64,000 nt of DNA from Streptomyces coacervatus (GTDB lineage Bacteria; Actinomycetota; Actinomycetes; Streptomycetales; Streptomycetaceae), in the NCBI RefSeq assembly GCF_029223485.1, contig NZ_JARHTP010000013.1:186001-250000 (forward strand), in the 5' to 3' direction. Below are positions 8,838 through 15,982 of the stretch, in pieces. The position numbers and the translations under genes are program-made. Within the stretch, counting starts at the first letter, position 1; each line of letters begins with the position of its first letter. Below the pieces are notes generated by a model, which was not told the DNA's origin, made no database searches, and saw only the letters and a list, made by a program, of their open reading frames with translations.

Positions 8838-9359
8838 ATGAGCCAGCCGGAGACCCCGGACACCCGTCGGCCCTCCGCAGCCGACACCGAGGGCCCGGCG
8901 TACGTGGAGATGCCGGACTCCGTCGCGGCCGGCGCGCTCAATCACGCGATCCTCCGTGTGGCCCGCCTGCACCGCATGCTGGCCGGCCAGCTGCTTCGTC
9001 GCGTCGGCCTTCACCCCAGCCAGGAACTGGTCATGATGCAGCTGTGGGACCGCGGCCCCCAGCGGCAGACCGACCTGGTCCGGCTGCTCGGTTCCGACGC
9101 CGCCACCATGACCCGCACCATCCGGCGCCTGGAGAACGCGGGCTTCGTCCGCCGCCGCCCCTCCAGCACCGACAAGCGGGTCACCATCGTCGAGCCCACC
9201 GCCGCCAGCAACGCCCTGCGCAGCGAGGTGGAACAGGTCTGGATGGACCTGGAGACCAGCGTCGCCGAAGGCATGACCCCCGCCCAGCAGAAAGAGGCCG
9301 TCGAAGTCCTGGCCCGCATCGAGGAAGGCCTCGCCCGGGCCACGTCTCACGACGCCTGA
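8838..9359 (+). CDS. MarR family transcriptional regulator, copy 1
   Basis: A 173-residue MarR-type winged-helix repressor. A helix with LHRMLAGQLLRRVGLHPSQE leads to the recognition region TDLVRLLGSDAATMTRTIRR and the wing FVRRRPSSTDKR with its conserved D-x-R. GAGGAACCC precedes the ATG. It is clearly paralogous to the genes at 9709 and 14423. No Cys is present near the N-terminus, so thiol sensing of the OhrR type is not indicated. It probably controls itself through the palindrome at 8800-8815. Confidence 0.88.
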   Translation: MSQPETPDTRRPSAADTEGPAYVEMPDSVAAGALNHAILRVARLHRMLAGQLLRRVGLHPSQELVMMQLWDRGPQRQTDLVRLLGSDAATMTRTIRRLENAGFVRRRPSSTDKRVTIVEPTAASNALRSEVEQVWMDLETSVAEGMTPAQQKEAVEVLARIEEGLARATSHDA

Positions 9360-9490
9360 GCGGGCAGAAGGCTGTCGGCGGTCACGACGCGCAGCCGAAG
9401 AGGTCCGGAATCGCCGGCACGACGACGCCGCGTCCGGTCAGCTCGGTCAGGCCCGGCGCATGGAGTTGGCGGTACGAGACGCCCATGGCG
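9347..9490 (-). pseudogene. frameshifted C-terminal remnant, unknown gene
   Basis: In the 349-bp gap between the two MarR genes, minus-strand reading gives a protein-like end (LTELTGRGVVVPAIPDLFG) that runs on as LRVVTADSLLPAQAS only if one base is added near 9415. It looks like the tail of a decayed gene whose body is missing. The family was not recognised. The rest of the gap up to 9600 shows nothing convincing. Confidence 0.3.
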
Positions 9491-9621
9491 AGAAGGAGAA
9501 GGCACCGGCGCCCAGGCCCAGTTGCAGGCGTCCGCCCGACAGCAGGTCGCGGGGACGAGAGCACGGGCAGGGTCACGGTTCTCACTCCGCAGGCCGGGGC
9601 TTGCCGCCACACAGACAATCC

Positions 9622-9635
9622 ATTGGCCGACCAAT
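9622..9635. promoter_or_regulatory. MarR-type operator (site B) with promoter
   Basis: ATTGGCCGACCAAT differs from the site at 8114-8127 in two central positions. It lies just before a TAGTAT -10-like hexamer (9637-9642), so a bound repressor would block the promoter of the MarR gene at 9709. Confidence 0.6.
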
Positions 9636-9708
9636 TTAGTATAGGTGAGATGATTCCACGACAAGTGACTCGCTCGCCGAGCAAGGCCGAGCAAGGAGGA
9701 AGAGCAAC

Positions 9709-10215
9709 ATGCCGCCAGCGTCCGAATCGGTCCAGGGCAAAGACGACGCGGTTCCGACCGTCGCCGACGCTCCGATGAGCGAGGCCATCTTCCGCGCCGC
9801 CCGCGTCCACCGGATCACGGCGGGCAGCCTGCTGCGCGAGACCGGCCTCTACCCCGGGCAGGAGCTGCTGATGATGCAGCTGTGGGAGCGGGGCGAGCAG
9901 CGCCAGGCCGATCTCATCAAGACTTTGGGGCTCGATCCGTCCACCGTCACCAAGATGCTGCAGCGGCTGGAGCAGTCCGGGTTCGTCACCCGCAGCCCCT
10001 CCCCCACCGACCGTCGGGCCGTCGTCGTGAACGCCACGCGCGCGGGCCAGGCCCTGCGCGACCGGGTCCTGCAGGCCTGGCGCGATCTGGAGGCTGTCAC
10101 GGCCGCGGGCTTCTCGGACGAGGAGTACGAGCAGGCGATGCGGGTCCTGGCCCGTATCGAGGCGAACCTCACCGGCACGAACTCCGACGCCGACGACTCC
10201 TCGATGGCCTGCTGA
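9709..10215 (+). CDS. MarR family transcriptional regulator, copy 2
   Basis: A 168-residue MarR repressor, paralogue of copy 1: both share the LLRxxGLxPxQELxMMQLW block. The recognition helix region is ADLIKTLGLDPSTVTKMLQR and the wing is FVTRSPSPTDRR. A strong AAGGAGGAAGAGCAAC ribosome site precedes the ATG. The operator at 9622-9635 in its own promoter and the matching site in front of the nitroreductase-like gene suggest that it controls both. It converges on the Gfo/Idh gene, only 16 nt away. Confidence 0.88.
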   Translation: MPPASESVQGKDDAVPTVADAPMSEAIFRAARVHRITAGSLLRETGLYPGQELLMMQLWERGEQRQADLIKTLGLDPSTVTKMLQRLEQSGFVTRSPSPTDRRAVVVNATRAGQALRDRVLQAWRDLEAVTAAGFSDEEYEQAMRVLARIEANLTGTNSDADDSSMAC

Positions 10216-10231
10216 CCGCCGTCACGGCGTC

Positions 10232-11227
10232 TCATTCGCCCGGGTAGCGGACCCCGATGCGCGCGCGTACGGCATCCAGCGTCGCCATGACCGCGAGCGT
10301 GCCGTCCAGTGGGACGTACGGCGATTCGGTGGCGCCGGCCCGCAGACAGCGGGCGACCTCCAGCGCCTCGTGGGTGTAGCCGTTGCCCGGGGAGTCGGGC
10401 AGGCGGATCTCCTCGGGCTCGCGGCCCTGCCGATGCAGGACGAAGCCGTCGGCGTGGAAGAAGTCGCGCGCGAACTCGATGCGGCCCAGGGTGCCGTTGA
10501 CCGAGGCGTGCTGGGCCGTCTGGGTGCCCAGTGAGCAGGAGAGCACGGCGACGGCTCCGCTGTCGTAGCCGAGCAGGATGCCGGTGTTGTCGTCCACTCC
10601 TTGGGGATTGAAGTGCGCCCAGGCCTGGACCGCGTCCGGCACGCCCAGCAGCAGGTGGGCGAAGGAGACCGGATACACGCCGAGGTCGAGCAGGGCTCCG
10701 CCGCCCTGCAACGGGTCGTGCAGGCGGTGCCCGGCGTCATACGGCAGGGCGATGCTGAAGTCGGCCTGGACCGAGCGGAGTTCACCGATCGCGCCGTCCG
10801 CGATCAGCTCCCGCATGCGCAGCACGGCGGGGTTGATGTAGGTCCACATCGCCTCCATCAGGAAGACGTTCCGCTTGCGGGCGAGGGTCACCAGGTCCTG
10901 AGCCTGCGCGAGGTTGAGGGTGAACGGCTTCTCGCACAGCACCGCCTTGCCGGCATCCAGGCAGAGCGCGGCCGCCGCGCGGTGGGCCGAGTGCGGGGTG
11001 GCGACGTACACGACGTCCACCTCGGCATCTCCGGCCAGGTCCCGCCAGCTGCCGTGGGCCCGGGCGATGCCGTGCCGGTCGGCGAACCGGCGTGCGGCGG
11101 CGGCGCTGCGGGAGCCGACGGCCACCAGTTCGGCGTCGTCGGGTATCAGCCGCAGGTCTTCGGCGAAGGCGTGGGCGATGCTGCCGGTGGCGAGGACGCC
11201 CCAGCGGACGGGACGGGTTCCTGTCAT
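10232..11227 (-). CDS. Gfo/Idh/MocA family oxidoreductase
   Basis: A 331-residue NAD(P)-dependent sugar or cyclitol dehydrogenase. The Rossmann motif is WGVLATGSIAHAFAEDL, followed by DVVYVATPHSAHRAAA and the catalytic EKPFTLN motif near residue 98; the C-terminal substrate domain has the usual GVYPVSFAHLLLG. It lies 28 nt downstream of a decayed ABC-transporter permease on the same strand, so it was probably the dehydrogenase of a sugar uptake operon that has lost its transporter. Confidence 0.9.
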   Translation of the reverse strand: MTGTRPVRWGVLATGSIAHAFAEDLRLIPDDAELVAVGSRSAAAARRFADRHGIARAHGSWRDLAGDAEVDVVYVATPHSAHRAAAALCLDAGKAVLCEKPFTLNLAQAQDLVTLARKRNVFLMEAMWTYINPAVLRMRELIADGAIGELRSVQADFSIALPYDAGHRLHDPLQGGGALLDLGVYPVSFAHLLLGVPDAVQAWAHFNPQGVDDNTGILLGYDSGAVAVLSCSLGTQTAQHASVNGTLGRIEFARDFFHADGFVLHRQGREPEEIRLPDSPGNGYTHEALEVARCLRAGATESPYVPLDGTLAVMATLDAVRARIGVRYPGE

Positions 11228-11255
11228 GGGCCGGGCCCTTCGGTAGGTCGATCGC

Positions 11256-11895
11256 TCATTTGCCGAAGCCGGCGGTCAGACCACTGATGAGCTGGCGGCG
11301 GCCGATGGCGTACAGCGCAAGGATCGGCAGGATGGACAGGACGACCGCGGCCAGGATCGCCAGCACGTTGATGGTGAACTCGCCCTGGAAGCTCCAGACG
11401 TTCAGCGGCAGCACGCGCTGTCGGGGCTCTGGGTGAGGACAAGGGGGAAGAGGAAGCCGTTCCAGACGTTGAGGGCGTCGTAGATCGTGACCGTGATCAG
11501 GGCCGGGCGGGACAGCGGGAGGGCCAGGTTCCACAGCATGCGCCAGTGGCCGGCGCCTTCCGCGCGCATCGACTCGTAGAGCTCGTCGGGGATGTCCCGC
11601 AGGAAGTTGACCATGATGATCACGGTGATCGGGATCACGAACGCCGCCGAGGGCAGCACGATCGCGAGCAGGGTGTCGTACATCTGGGCCTTGGCGATCA
11701 GGTAGTACACCGGGATGATCGTGGCCTGCAGCGGGTTGGCGAGGCCCAGCAGGAAGACGCTGAACGTCCAGCGCAGGGCGCGGCTGGTGCCGCGCACGAT
11801 GGCGTAGGCCGCGAGGAAGGACACCGACAGGGTCAGCGGGGTGGCGCCGGCGGTGACGACGAGGCTGTTGAGCAGGTAGGGGCCGGACCACGTCG
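11256..11895 (-). pseudogene. carbohydrate ABC transporter permease (truncated, frameshifted)
   Basis: This is the C-terminal two thirds of a MalG-type permease. The segment PYLLNSLVVTAGATPLTLSV begins it, the EAA-like loop (ESMRAEGAGHWRMLWNLALP) is present, and it ends with LISGLTAGFGK. Two lesions are visible. The first about 90 residues are missing, and the frame joins an amidohydrolase fragment near 11890. A one-base loss near 11420 also breaks LTQSPDS from the following RVLPLNVWSFQGEF. The neighbouring Gfo/Idh gene suggests a former sugar uptake operon. Confidence 0.7.
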
Positions 11896-12547
11896 AGCGG
11901 CAGATAGGGGGCCGCCTCGGGCAGGGCCACACCGAGCCTGAGGCGGTCGGTGCCGGCCTGGTCCAGGTCGGCGAGTGTCATGCGCACGCTGCGGAAGCGG
12001 TCGTCGTGTTCCGGGTCCGGCGCCCGGGTGAGGAGGTCGGCGAGGGCTTCCGGGGTGGCGGGTGCGTCGCCCAGCCAGTCGGGGGCGTTCTGCAGTGCGT
12101 AGGCGAAGTAGCCGCCCACGCCGCTGTCCCACAGGCCGCGCAGCAGCGCCGTACCGATCTCGGTGGAGGTCTGGAGGTGACTGTGGTCGACCAAGGTGAT
12201 GGTACCGGCAGAGATCGATTCCAGGCCGCCGAGCAGGTTGGCCAGATAGGCGTCCTCGGCGTCGAAGCAGCCGCCGTAGCCGCCACGGACCAGACGCATG
12301 TACGCCGGGAAACTCCAGTCGGTGGCGAGCCCGTGCAGCAGACTCTGCCAGGCGTGCCGGTGGCCGTCGACGAGTCCGGGAAGGACGATCCACCGCCCGC
12401 CTCCACCACGTCCGCTCCGCCTGCCGGCAGGTTCGGCGCGACGTCGGCGATACGTCCGTCACGGACGAGCACATCGGCGTCGGGCAGATTCCCGAGGCCG
12501 GGGTCCATCGTGACGAGGTGGCCGCCGCGGATGAGGATGGCGCCCGT
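11890..12547 (-). pseudogene. amidohydrolase (N-terminal half, start lost, frameshifted)
   Basis: Minus-strand reading gives AILIRGGHLVTMDPG, DADVLVRDGRIADVAPN and then, after a frame change near 12390, RWIVLPGLVDGHRHAWQ with the H-x-H metal motif of cytosine-deaminase-like amidohydrolases, and a further 140 residues up to 11890. GGAGGT is in place at 12553-12558, but the codon 5 nt after it is ACG, so the start was probably ATG and has mutated. The gene lies 16 nt behind the HxlR regulator. The C-terminal half is absent and replaced by permease sequence. Confidence 0.65.
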
Positions 12548-12563
12548 TGGCTACCTCCACCGG

Positions 12564-12959
12564 CTAGGACACCAGCGGCCCCTCATAGGCGACGCGAGCC
12601 GTCTCGACCTCGGCGAGATGCCGCCGGGACCACTCCGCGAGTGCGGCGAACACCGGGCTCAGCGACGCCGCCAGGTCCGTTGCCTCGTACTCGACCCGCG
12701 GCGGCATCTCCTCGTAGAGGGTGCGCGTCACGAGTCCGTCGCGCTCGAGCTGCCGGAGCCGTTGCGCGAGCACTTTCGCCGTCACCGCAGGCAGCCGCTG
12801 CCTCAGCTCACCGAACCGGAGCCGGCCGTGATGCAGGAGGCACCACAGCACCTGAGCGGTCCACTTGCTGTGAACGACGTCGACGACGGGCGCGATCGGA
12901 CAGGGCGCGACGACCTGACTCGACTCCTGACGGGGACCTTCCACCGACATCTCCTGCAC
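12564..12959 (-). CDS. HxlR family transcriptional regulator
   Basis: A 131-residue winged-helix regulator of the HxlR type. The family signature is CPIAPVVDVVHSKWTAQVLW, followed by LRFGELRQRLPAVTAKVLAQ (recognition helix) and the wing VTRTLYEEMPPRVEYEAT. The start is a GTG at 12959 or an ATG at 12950; neither has an ideal ribosome site. It diverges from the Old Yellow Enzyme gene over 260 bp that contain an inverted repeat at 13166-13188. HxlR proteins often sense quinones or aldehydes, which fits control of the enone reductase next door (inference). Confidence 0.88.
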   Translation of the reverse strand: MQEMSVEGPRQESSQVVAPCPIAPVVDVVHSKWTAQVLWCLLHHGRLRFGELRQRLPAVTAKVLAQRLRQLERDGLVTRTLYEEMPPRVEYEATDLAASLSPVFAALAEWSRRHLAEVETARVAYEGPLVS

Positions 12960-13165
12960 TCCGCAACCGGGTCGAAATACTTTGGTCGTCCACTATTTCA
13001 TTGACGGCACCACCACGGGAACGCGGATTTCAGGCGGCCGACCCCACGCTGTCACACGCGCCGGTCAACGATGAAAACGCTTTGAACTGCACATATAACC
13101 TCGCCCAACGCCGCCATCCCTCCGTCGTGACGTGGATCACACGAAGGACGGTATGGGCTCATGGT

Positions 13166-13188
13166 GTTTACTTGTTCGGACAGTAAAC
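13166..13188. promoter_or_regulatory. inverted repeat, probable HxlR operator
   Basis: GTTTACT and AGTAAAC are perfect 7-bp arms 9 nt apart, 32 nt upstream of the Old Yellow Enzyme start. HxlR regulators typically bind such AT-rich inverted repeats in the divergent promoter of their target. Confidence 0.55.
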
Positions 13189-13219
13189 GGCTCGTCTTGA
13201 ACAACTAAGGATGATGAAC

Positions 13220-14293
13220 ATGTCGAAGGCCTTCGAAGCGACCGACCTGGGCGGGACCCGTCTGGCCAACCGCATCGTGATGGCGCCGATGACCCGCTCC
13301 CGCGCCTACGGCCCCGGCCAGTCGCCGACCGAGCTGATGGCGGAGTACTACGCGCAGCGGGCGAGCGCCGGTCTGATCGTCACCGAGGGCACCCAGCCGT
13401 CGGCGATCGGCCAGGGCTACCCCGACACCCCCGGTATCCACACCGCCGAGCAGATCGCCGCCTGGCGTCAGGTGACCGACAAGGTGCACGCCGAGGGCGG
13501 CGTCATCTTCCTGCAGCTGATGCACACCGGCCGGGTCGGCCACTCCACCTGGCAGGGCCGGAAGCCGGTCGGCCCCTCCGCCGTCCAGGCCAAGGGGCAG
13601 ATCTACACCCATGACGGCATGAAGGACTTCGAGGTCCCGCAGGAGCTGAGCGGCGCCGAGGTCGAGCAGACCATCGCCGACTACGCCGACGCCGCCAAGA
13701 ACGCCATCGAGGCCGGCTTCGACGGCGTGGAGCTGCACGGCGCCAACGGGTACCTCATCCACCAGTTCCTCGCCCCGAACTCCAACACCCGCACCGACGC
13801 CTGGGGCGGCAGCCCCGAGGCCCGGGCCCGCTTCGCCGTCGAGACCGCCAAGGCCGTCGTCGCCGCCATCGGCGCGGACAAGGTCGGCTTCCGCATGTCG
13901 CCGGGCAACCCGTTCAACGACATCGACGAGAGCGACCGCGCCGACGTCGAGGCCACCTACACCGCCCTGATCAACGGCCTCGCCCCGCTGAACCTGGCCT
14001 ACCTGCACCAGATGGAAGCCCCCGGCTACCGCGACTTCACCGTGCAGGCCCGCAAGACGTGGCCCACCACCTTCATCCTCAACCCCTTCACCGGCCAGGA
14101 GCCCACCGGCCCGGGCGAGCTGCAGCTCGTCGACGACGGCACCGCCGACCTCATCGCCTACGGCGCCCTCTTCCTCGCCAACCCCGACCTGCCGGCCCGC
14201 CTGGCGCAGAACGGCCCCTTCAACACCCCCGACCGCGCCAAGTCCTTCGGCGGCGACCACACCGGCTACACCGACTACCCCACCCTCGACTGA
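13220..14293 (+). CDS. Old Yellow Enzyme family alkene reductase
   Basis: A 357-residue FMN-dependent ene-reductase of NemA type. It shows NRIVMAPMTRSRA (FMN binding), IFLQLMHTGRVGH, the substrate-anchoring pair in GVELHGANGYLIHQFL (H-x-x-N), and the FMN phosphate region near LIAYGALFLANPDLP. It reduces activated C=C bonds, quinones or nitro compounds with NAD(P)H. Of three close ATG codons, 13220 is preferred because AAGGA lies 8 nt before it; 13211 and 13214 are too near. It is probably controlled by the divergent HxlR gene. Confidence 0.93.
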   Translation: MSKAFEATDLGGTRLANRIVMAPMTRSRAYGPGQSPTELMAEYYAQRASAGLIVTEGTQPSAIGQGYPDTPGIHTAEQIAAWRQVTDKVHAEGGVIFLQLMHTGRVGHSTWQGRKPVGPSAVQAKGQIYTHDGMKDFEVPQELSGAEVEQTIADYADAAKNAIEAGFDGVELHGANGYLIHQFLAPNSNTRTDAWGGSPEARARFAVETAKAVVAAIGADKVGFRMSPGNPFNDIDESDRADVEATYTALINGLAPLNLAYLHQMEAPGYRDFTVQARKTWPTTFILNPFTGQEPTGPGELQLVDDGTADLIAYGALFLANPDLPARLAQNGPFNTPDRAKSFGGDHTGYTDYPTLD

Positions 14294-14296
14294 TCA

Positions 14297-14361
14297 CCGG
14301 CCGGTCATCACGGCCGGCACACCGCGGCGCCCATCGGCCTACAACCCGGCGGGCGCCGCGG
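14297..14361 (+). terminator. double hairpin terminator after the ene-reductase
   Basis: Two consecutive stems follow the stop codon: CCGGCCG/CGGCCGG (14297-14317, 7-nt loop) and a perfect 11-bp stem CCGCGGCGCCC/GGGCGCCGCGG (14322-14361). The pair is placed to end the Old Yellow Enzyme transcript. Confidence 0.65.
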
Positions 14362-14422
14362 CGCTTTCCGGACGGACGGAGACGAGCTCGCCGCAGGCAC
14401 CGGCATGGAGGCCCGACACCCC

Positions 14423-14617
14423 ATGGACATAAGGCCATCGAGCGGAGACACCCAGGACGTCCCGTCGGCCGCGCACCACGGCCCGATCAGTTATGCGATC
14501 TTCCGCATCTCCCGTCTGCATCGCATACTCGCCGGCCAGCTGCTGCGCGAGGTCGGGCTCCACCCGAGTCAGGAGCTCGTGATGGAGCAGTTGTGGGAAC
14601 ACGGCTGTATGCGCCAG
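14423..14617 (+). pseudogene. MarR family regulator, copy 3 (truncated)
   Basis: The reading frame gives YAIFRISRLHRILAGQLLRE followed by GLHPSQELVMEQLWEHGCMRQ (split here), very close to MarR copies 1 and 2, and then stops resembling the family after residue 65, just before the recognition helix. What follows (VVLPSEGLDRDFVDRYMAAS and on) is unrelated. A deletion has probably removed the DNA-binding half. It is the third member of a MarR family confined to this 6-kb stretch. Confidence 0.7.
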
Positions 14618-14735
14618 GTGGTCCTCCCGAGCGAAGGGCTCGACAGGGACTTCGTCGATCGCTACATGGCAGCGTCGGATGCGCTCCTGCGGCGCGCGGC
14701 CCGGGGCTGTCTGGCGGGAGCGGGCGCGGCATCGC

Positions 14736-14978
14736 TCACCTTGAGGGCTGCGGTGTGCTCGTCCCCGCCCGCTGAGAGATCGGCCATGCGTGAACGCTAT
14801 TTTCCGAACGGTCGAAGTCGCTGGTCGCCGTGCGGTCGGCCGTCAGCAGGTCGAGCATCTCGTCCACGAGGTGACGGAAGCATCCTTCCAGCAGCTTCTC
14901 GGGCAGTCCGCGCACCTGGTTGAAGGCGAACCACCACGGGACGCCGCCGTGCTCACGTGCCACCATCGGGTCATGCAT
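14736..14978 (-). CDS. small hypothetical protein, possible immunity remnant
   Basis: An 80-residue frame with protein-like composition (GVPWWFAFNQVRGLPEKLLE, FRHLVDEMLDLLTADRT) downstream of the two Imm50-like genes and on the same strand. I do not recognise the family. Its place at the end of a toxin/immunity series suggests a remnant of a further immunity gene, but this is a guess from position. The sequence between 14618 and 15087 otherwise shows nothing clear. Confidence 0.3.
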   Translation of the reverse strand: MHDPMVAREHGGVPWWFAFNQVRGLPEKLLEGCFRHLVDEMLDLLTADRTATSDFDRSENSVHAWPISQRAGTSTPQPSR

Positions 14979-15087
14979 CGCGCACGGCGCCGTCCCTCAA
15001 TACATGTCCGGTGATGCGTTGGGGTGTAGTCGATGGAACCGTCGCTACCAGACGCGGTCCTGCGTCACCGACGTCCTGGCCTCCACA

Positions 15088-15495
15088 TCAAAGTGCCGAC
15101 GAGGCGAGGTACGTACGCGTCCGCGCGACTCGGACCCGGTCCGCCGCGAATTCGAGGAGCGATCCGGGCGCGCTCGCCGAAAGTTTCACGCCTCCGGCCT
15201 CGCGTGCAGACATCAGAATGTTCTTCTGTGCTGGTGCATCCCATCCCGCGACGCGAAGTTCTGTAACGGATTCGAACTGCAAATGAAACTCGAAGGCGTT
15301 GAAGGGTTTCTCCTGCCATTCCGGGCGAGGGTGTGACGGGAGGTGCGAGGTATCGAATCCCAGTGTCACGGAATCTGCGCGCTCGTCGAGATGGACATAG
15401 AAAAGGTCGCATGCGCTCAGCTCGGGCGGGGAATCGTAGAGGCTCGCAATGAGTGCGGGCTCCGTGAGCAGTTGAACCCAGCTGTCAGCGCGCAT
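15088..15495 (-). CDS. Imm50-like immunity protein, copy 2
   Basis: A 135-residue protein resembling the Imm50 immunity family. It opens with an acidic helix (LLTEPALIASLYDSPPELSA) followed by strands CDLFYVHLDERADSVTLGFD and FEFHLQFESVTELRVAGWD, the same order of elements as the gene just upstream. The ATG at 15495 overlaps the upstream stop region by 11 nt, so the two are translationally coupled. Two related immunity genes behind one toxin suggest protection against variant toxin tips carried by relatives (inference). Confidence 0.6.
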   Translation of the reverse strand: MRADSWVQLLTEPALIASLYDSPPELSACDLFYVHLDERADSVTLGFDTSHLPSHPRPEWQEKPFNAFEFHLQFESVTELRVAGWDAPAQKNILMSAREAGGVKLSASAPGSLLEFAADRVRVARTRTYLASSAL

Positions 15496-15982
15496 AGAAG
15501 GTCTTTTCGTAGGTGCGGGGGATCGTCGAGAAGCGGCGTGCGTCGAGCTTGCTGAGGAAGTGGTGGGGAACCTCGTCCGAACCATCGGGTGCCATGCGGA
15601 AACCGCTGATGTGACGGATGGTCACTTGCTCGTGGCTCTGAAAATCGAGCGAGACTCCGGGGCCGCGGACGGACACATCAATCATCCGAGGTTCCGCCGT
15701 GGGTGTGGTGGTGAGCCGTGCTCTCGTCGACGGATTCCACTCCCCCAGCGCGAGTTGATCGACCGCCAGGAAGTGGATGTGGCATTGCACCACGTCGCAC
15801 TGGTTTGCCACCCAGTCCTCCGGCGGGTGGGCGGGGAAATCCAGGAGGTCAATACGGAGCGTGAGCGAGGGGCCCGCCCGGTCGATGTTGATCGAGCGGA
15901 GCCTGAATTCGTCCAGGCCGGGAAAGTCGCCGTACAGCCGGCGAAGCGGCTCAGGGTCGGCTGGGATGAGTGGAACGGTCAT
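15485..15982 (-). CDS. Imm50-like immunity protein, copy 1
   Basis: A 165-residue protein of Imm50 type: an N-terminal helix (PEPLRRLYGDFPGLDEFRLR) is followed by alternating strands such as GPSLTLRIDLLDFP, VVQCHIHFLAVDQLALGEW and VSLDFQSHEQVTIRHISGFR. The likely start at 15982 overlaps the 3' end of the Rhs toxin gene by 32 nt; an ATG at 16018 is also in frame. Its position directly after the toxin tip makes it the cognate immunity gene. Base composition here is less GC-rich than in the flanking genes, as expected for an exchangeable toxin/immunity cassette. Confidence 0.65.
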   Translation of the reverse strand: MTVPLIPADPEPLRRLYGDFPGLDEFRLRSINIDRAGPSLTLRIDLLDFPAHPPEDWVANQCDVVQCHIHFLAVDQLALGEWNPSTRARLTTTPTAEPRMIDVSVRGPGVSLDFQSHEQVTIRHISGFRMAPDGSDEVPHHFLSKLDARRFSTIPRTYEKTFYAR

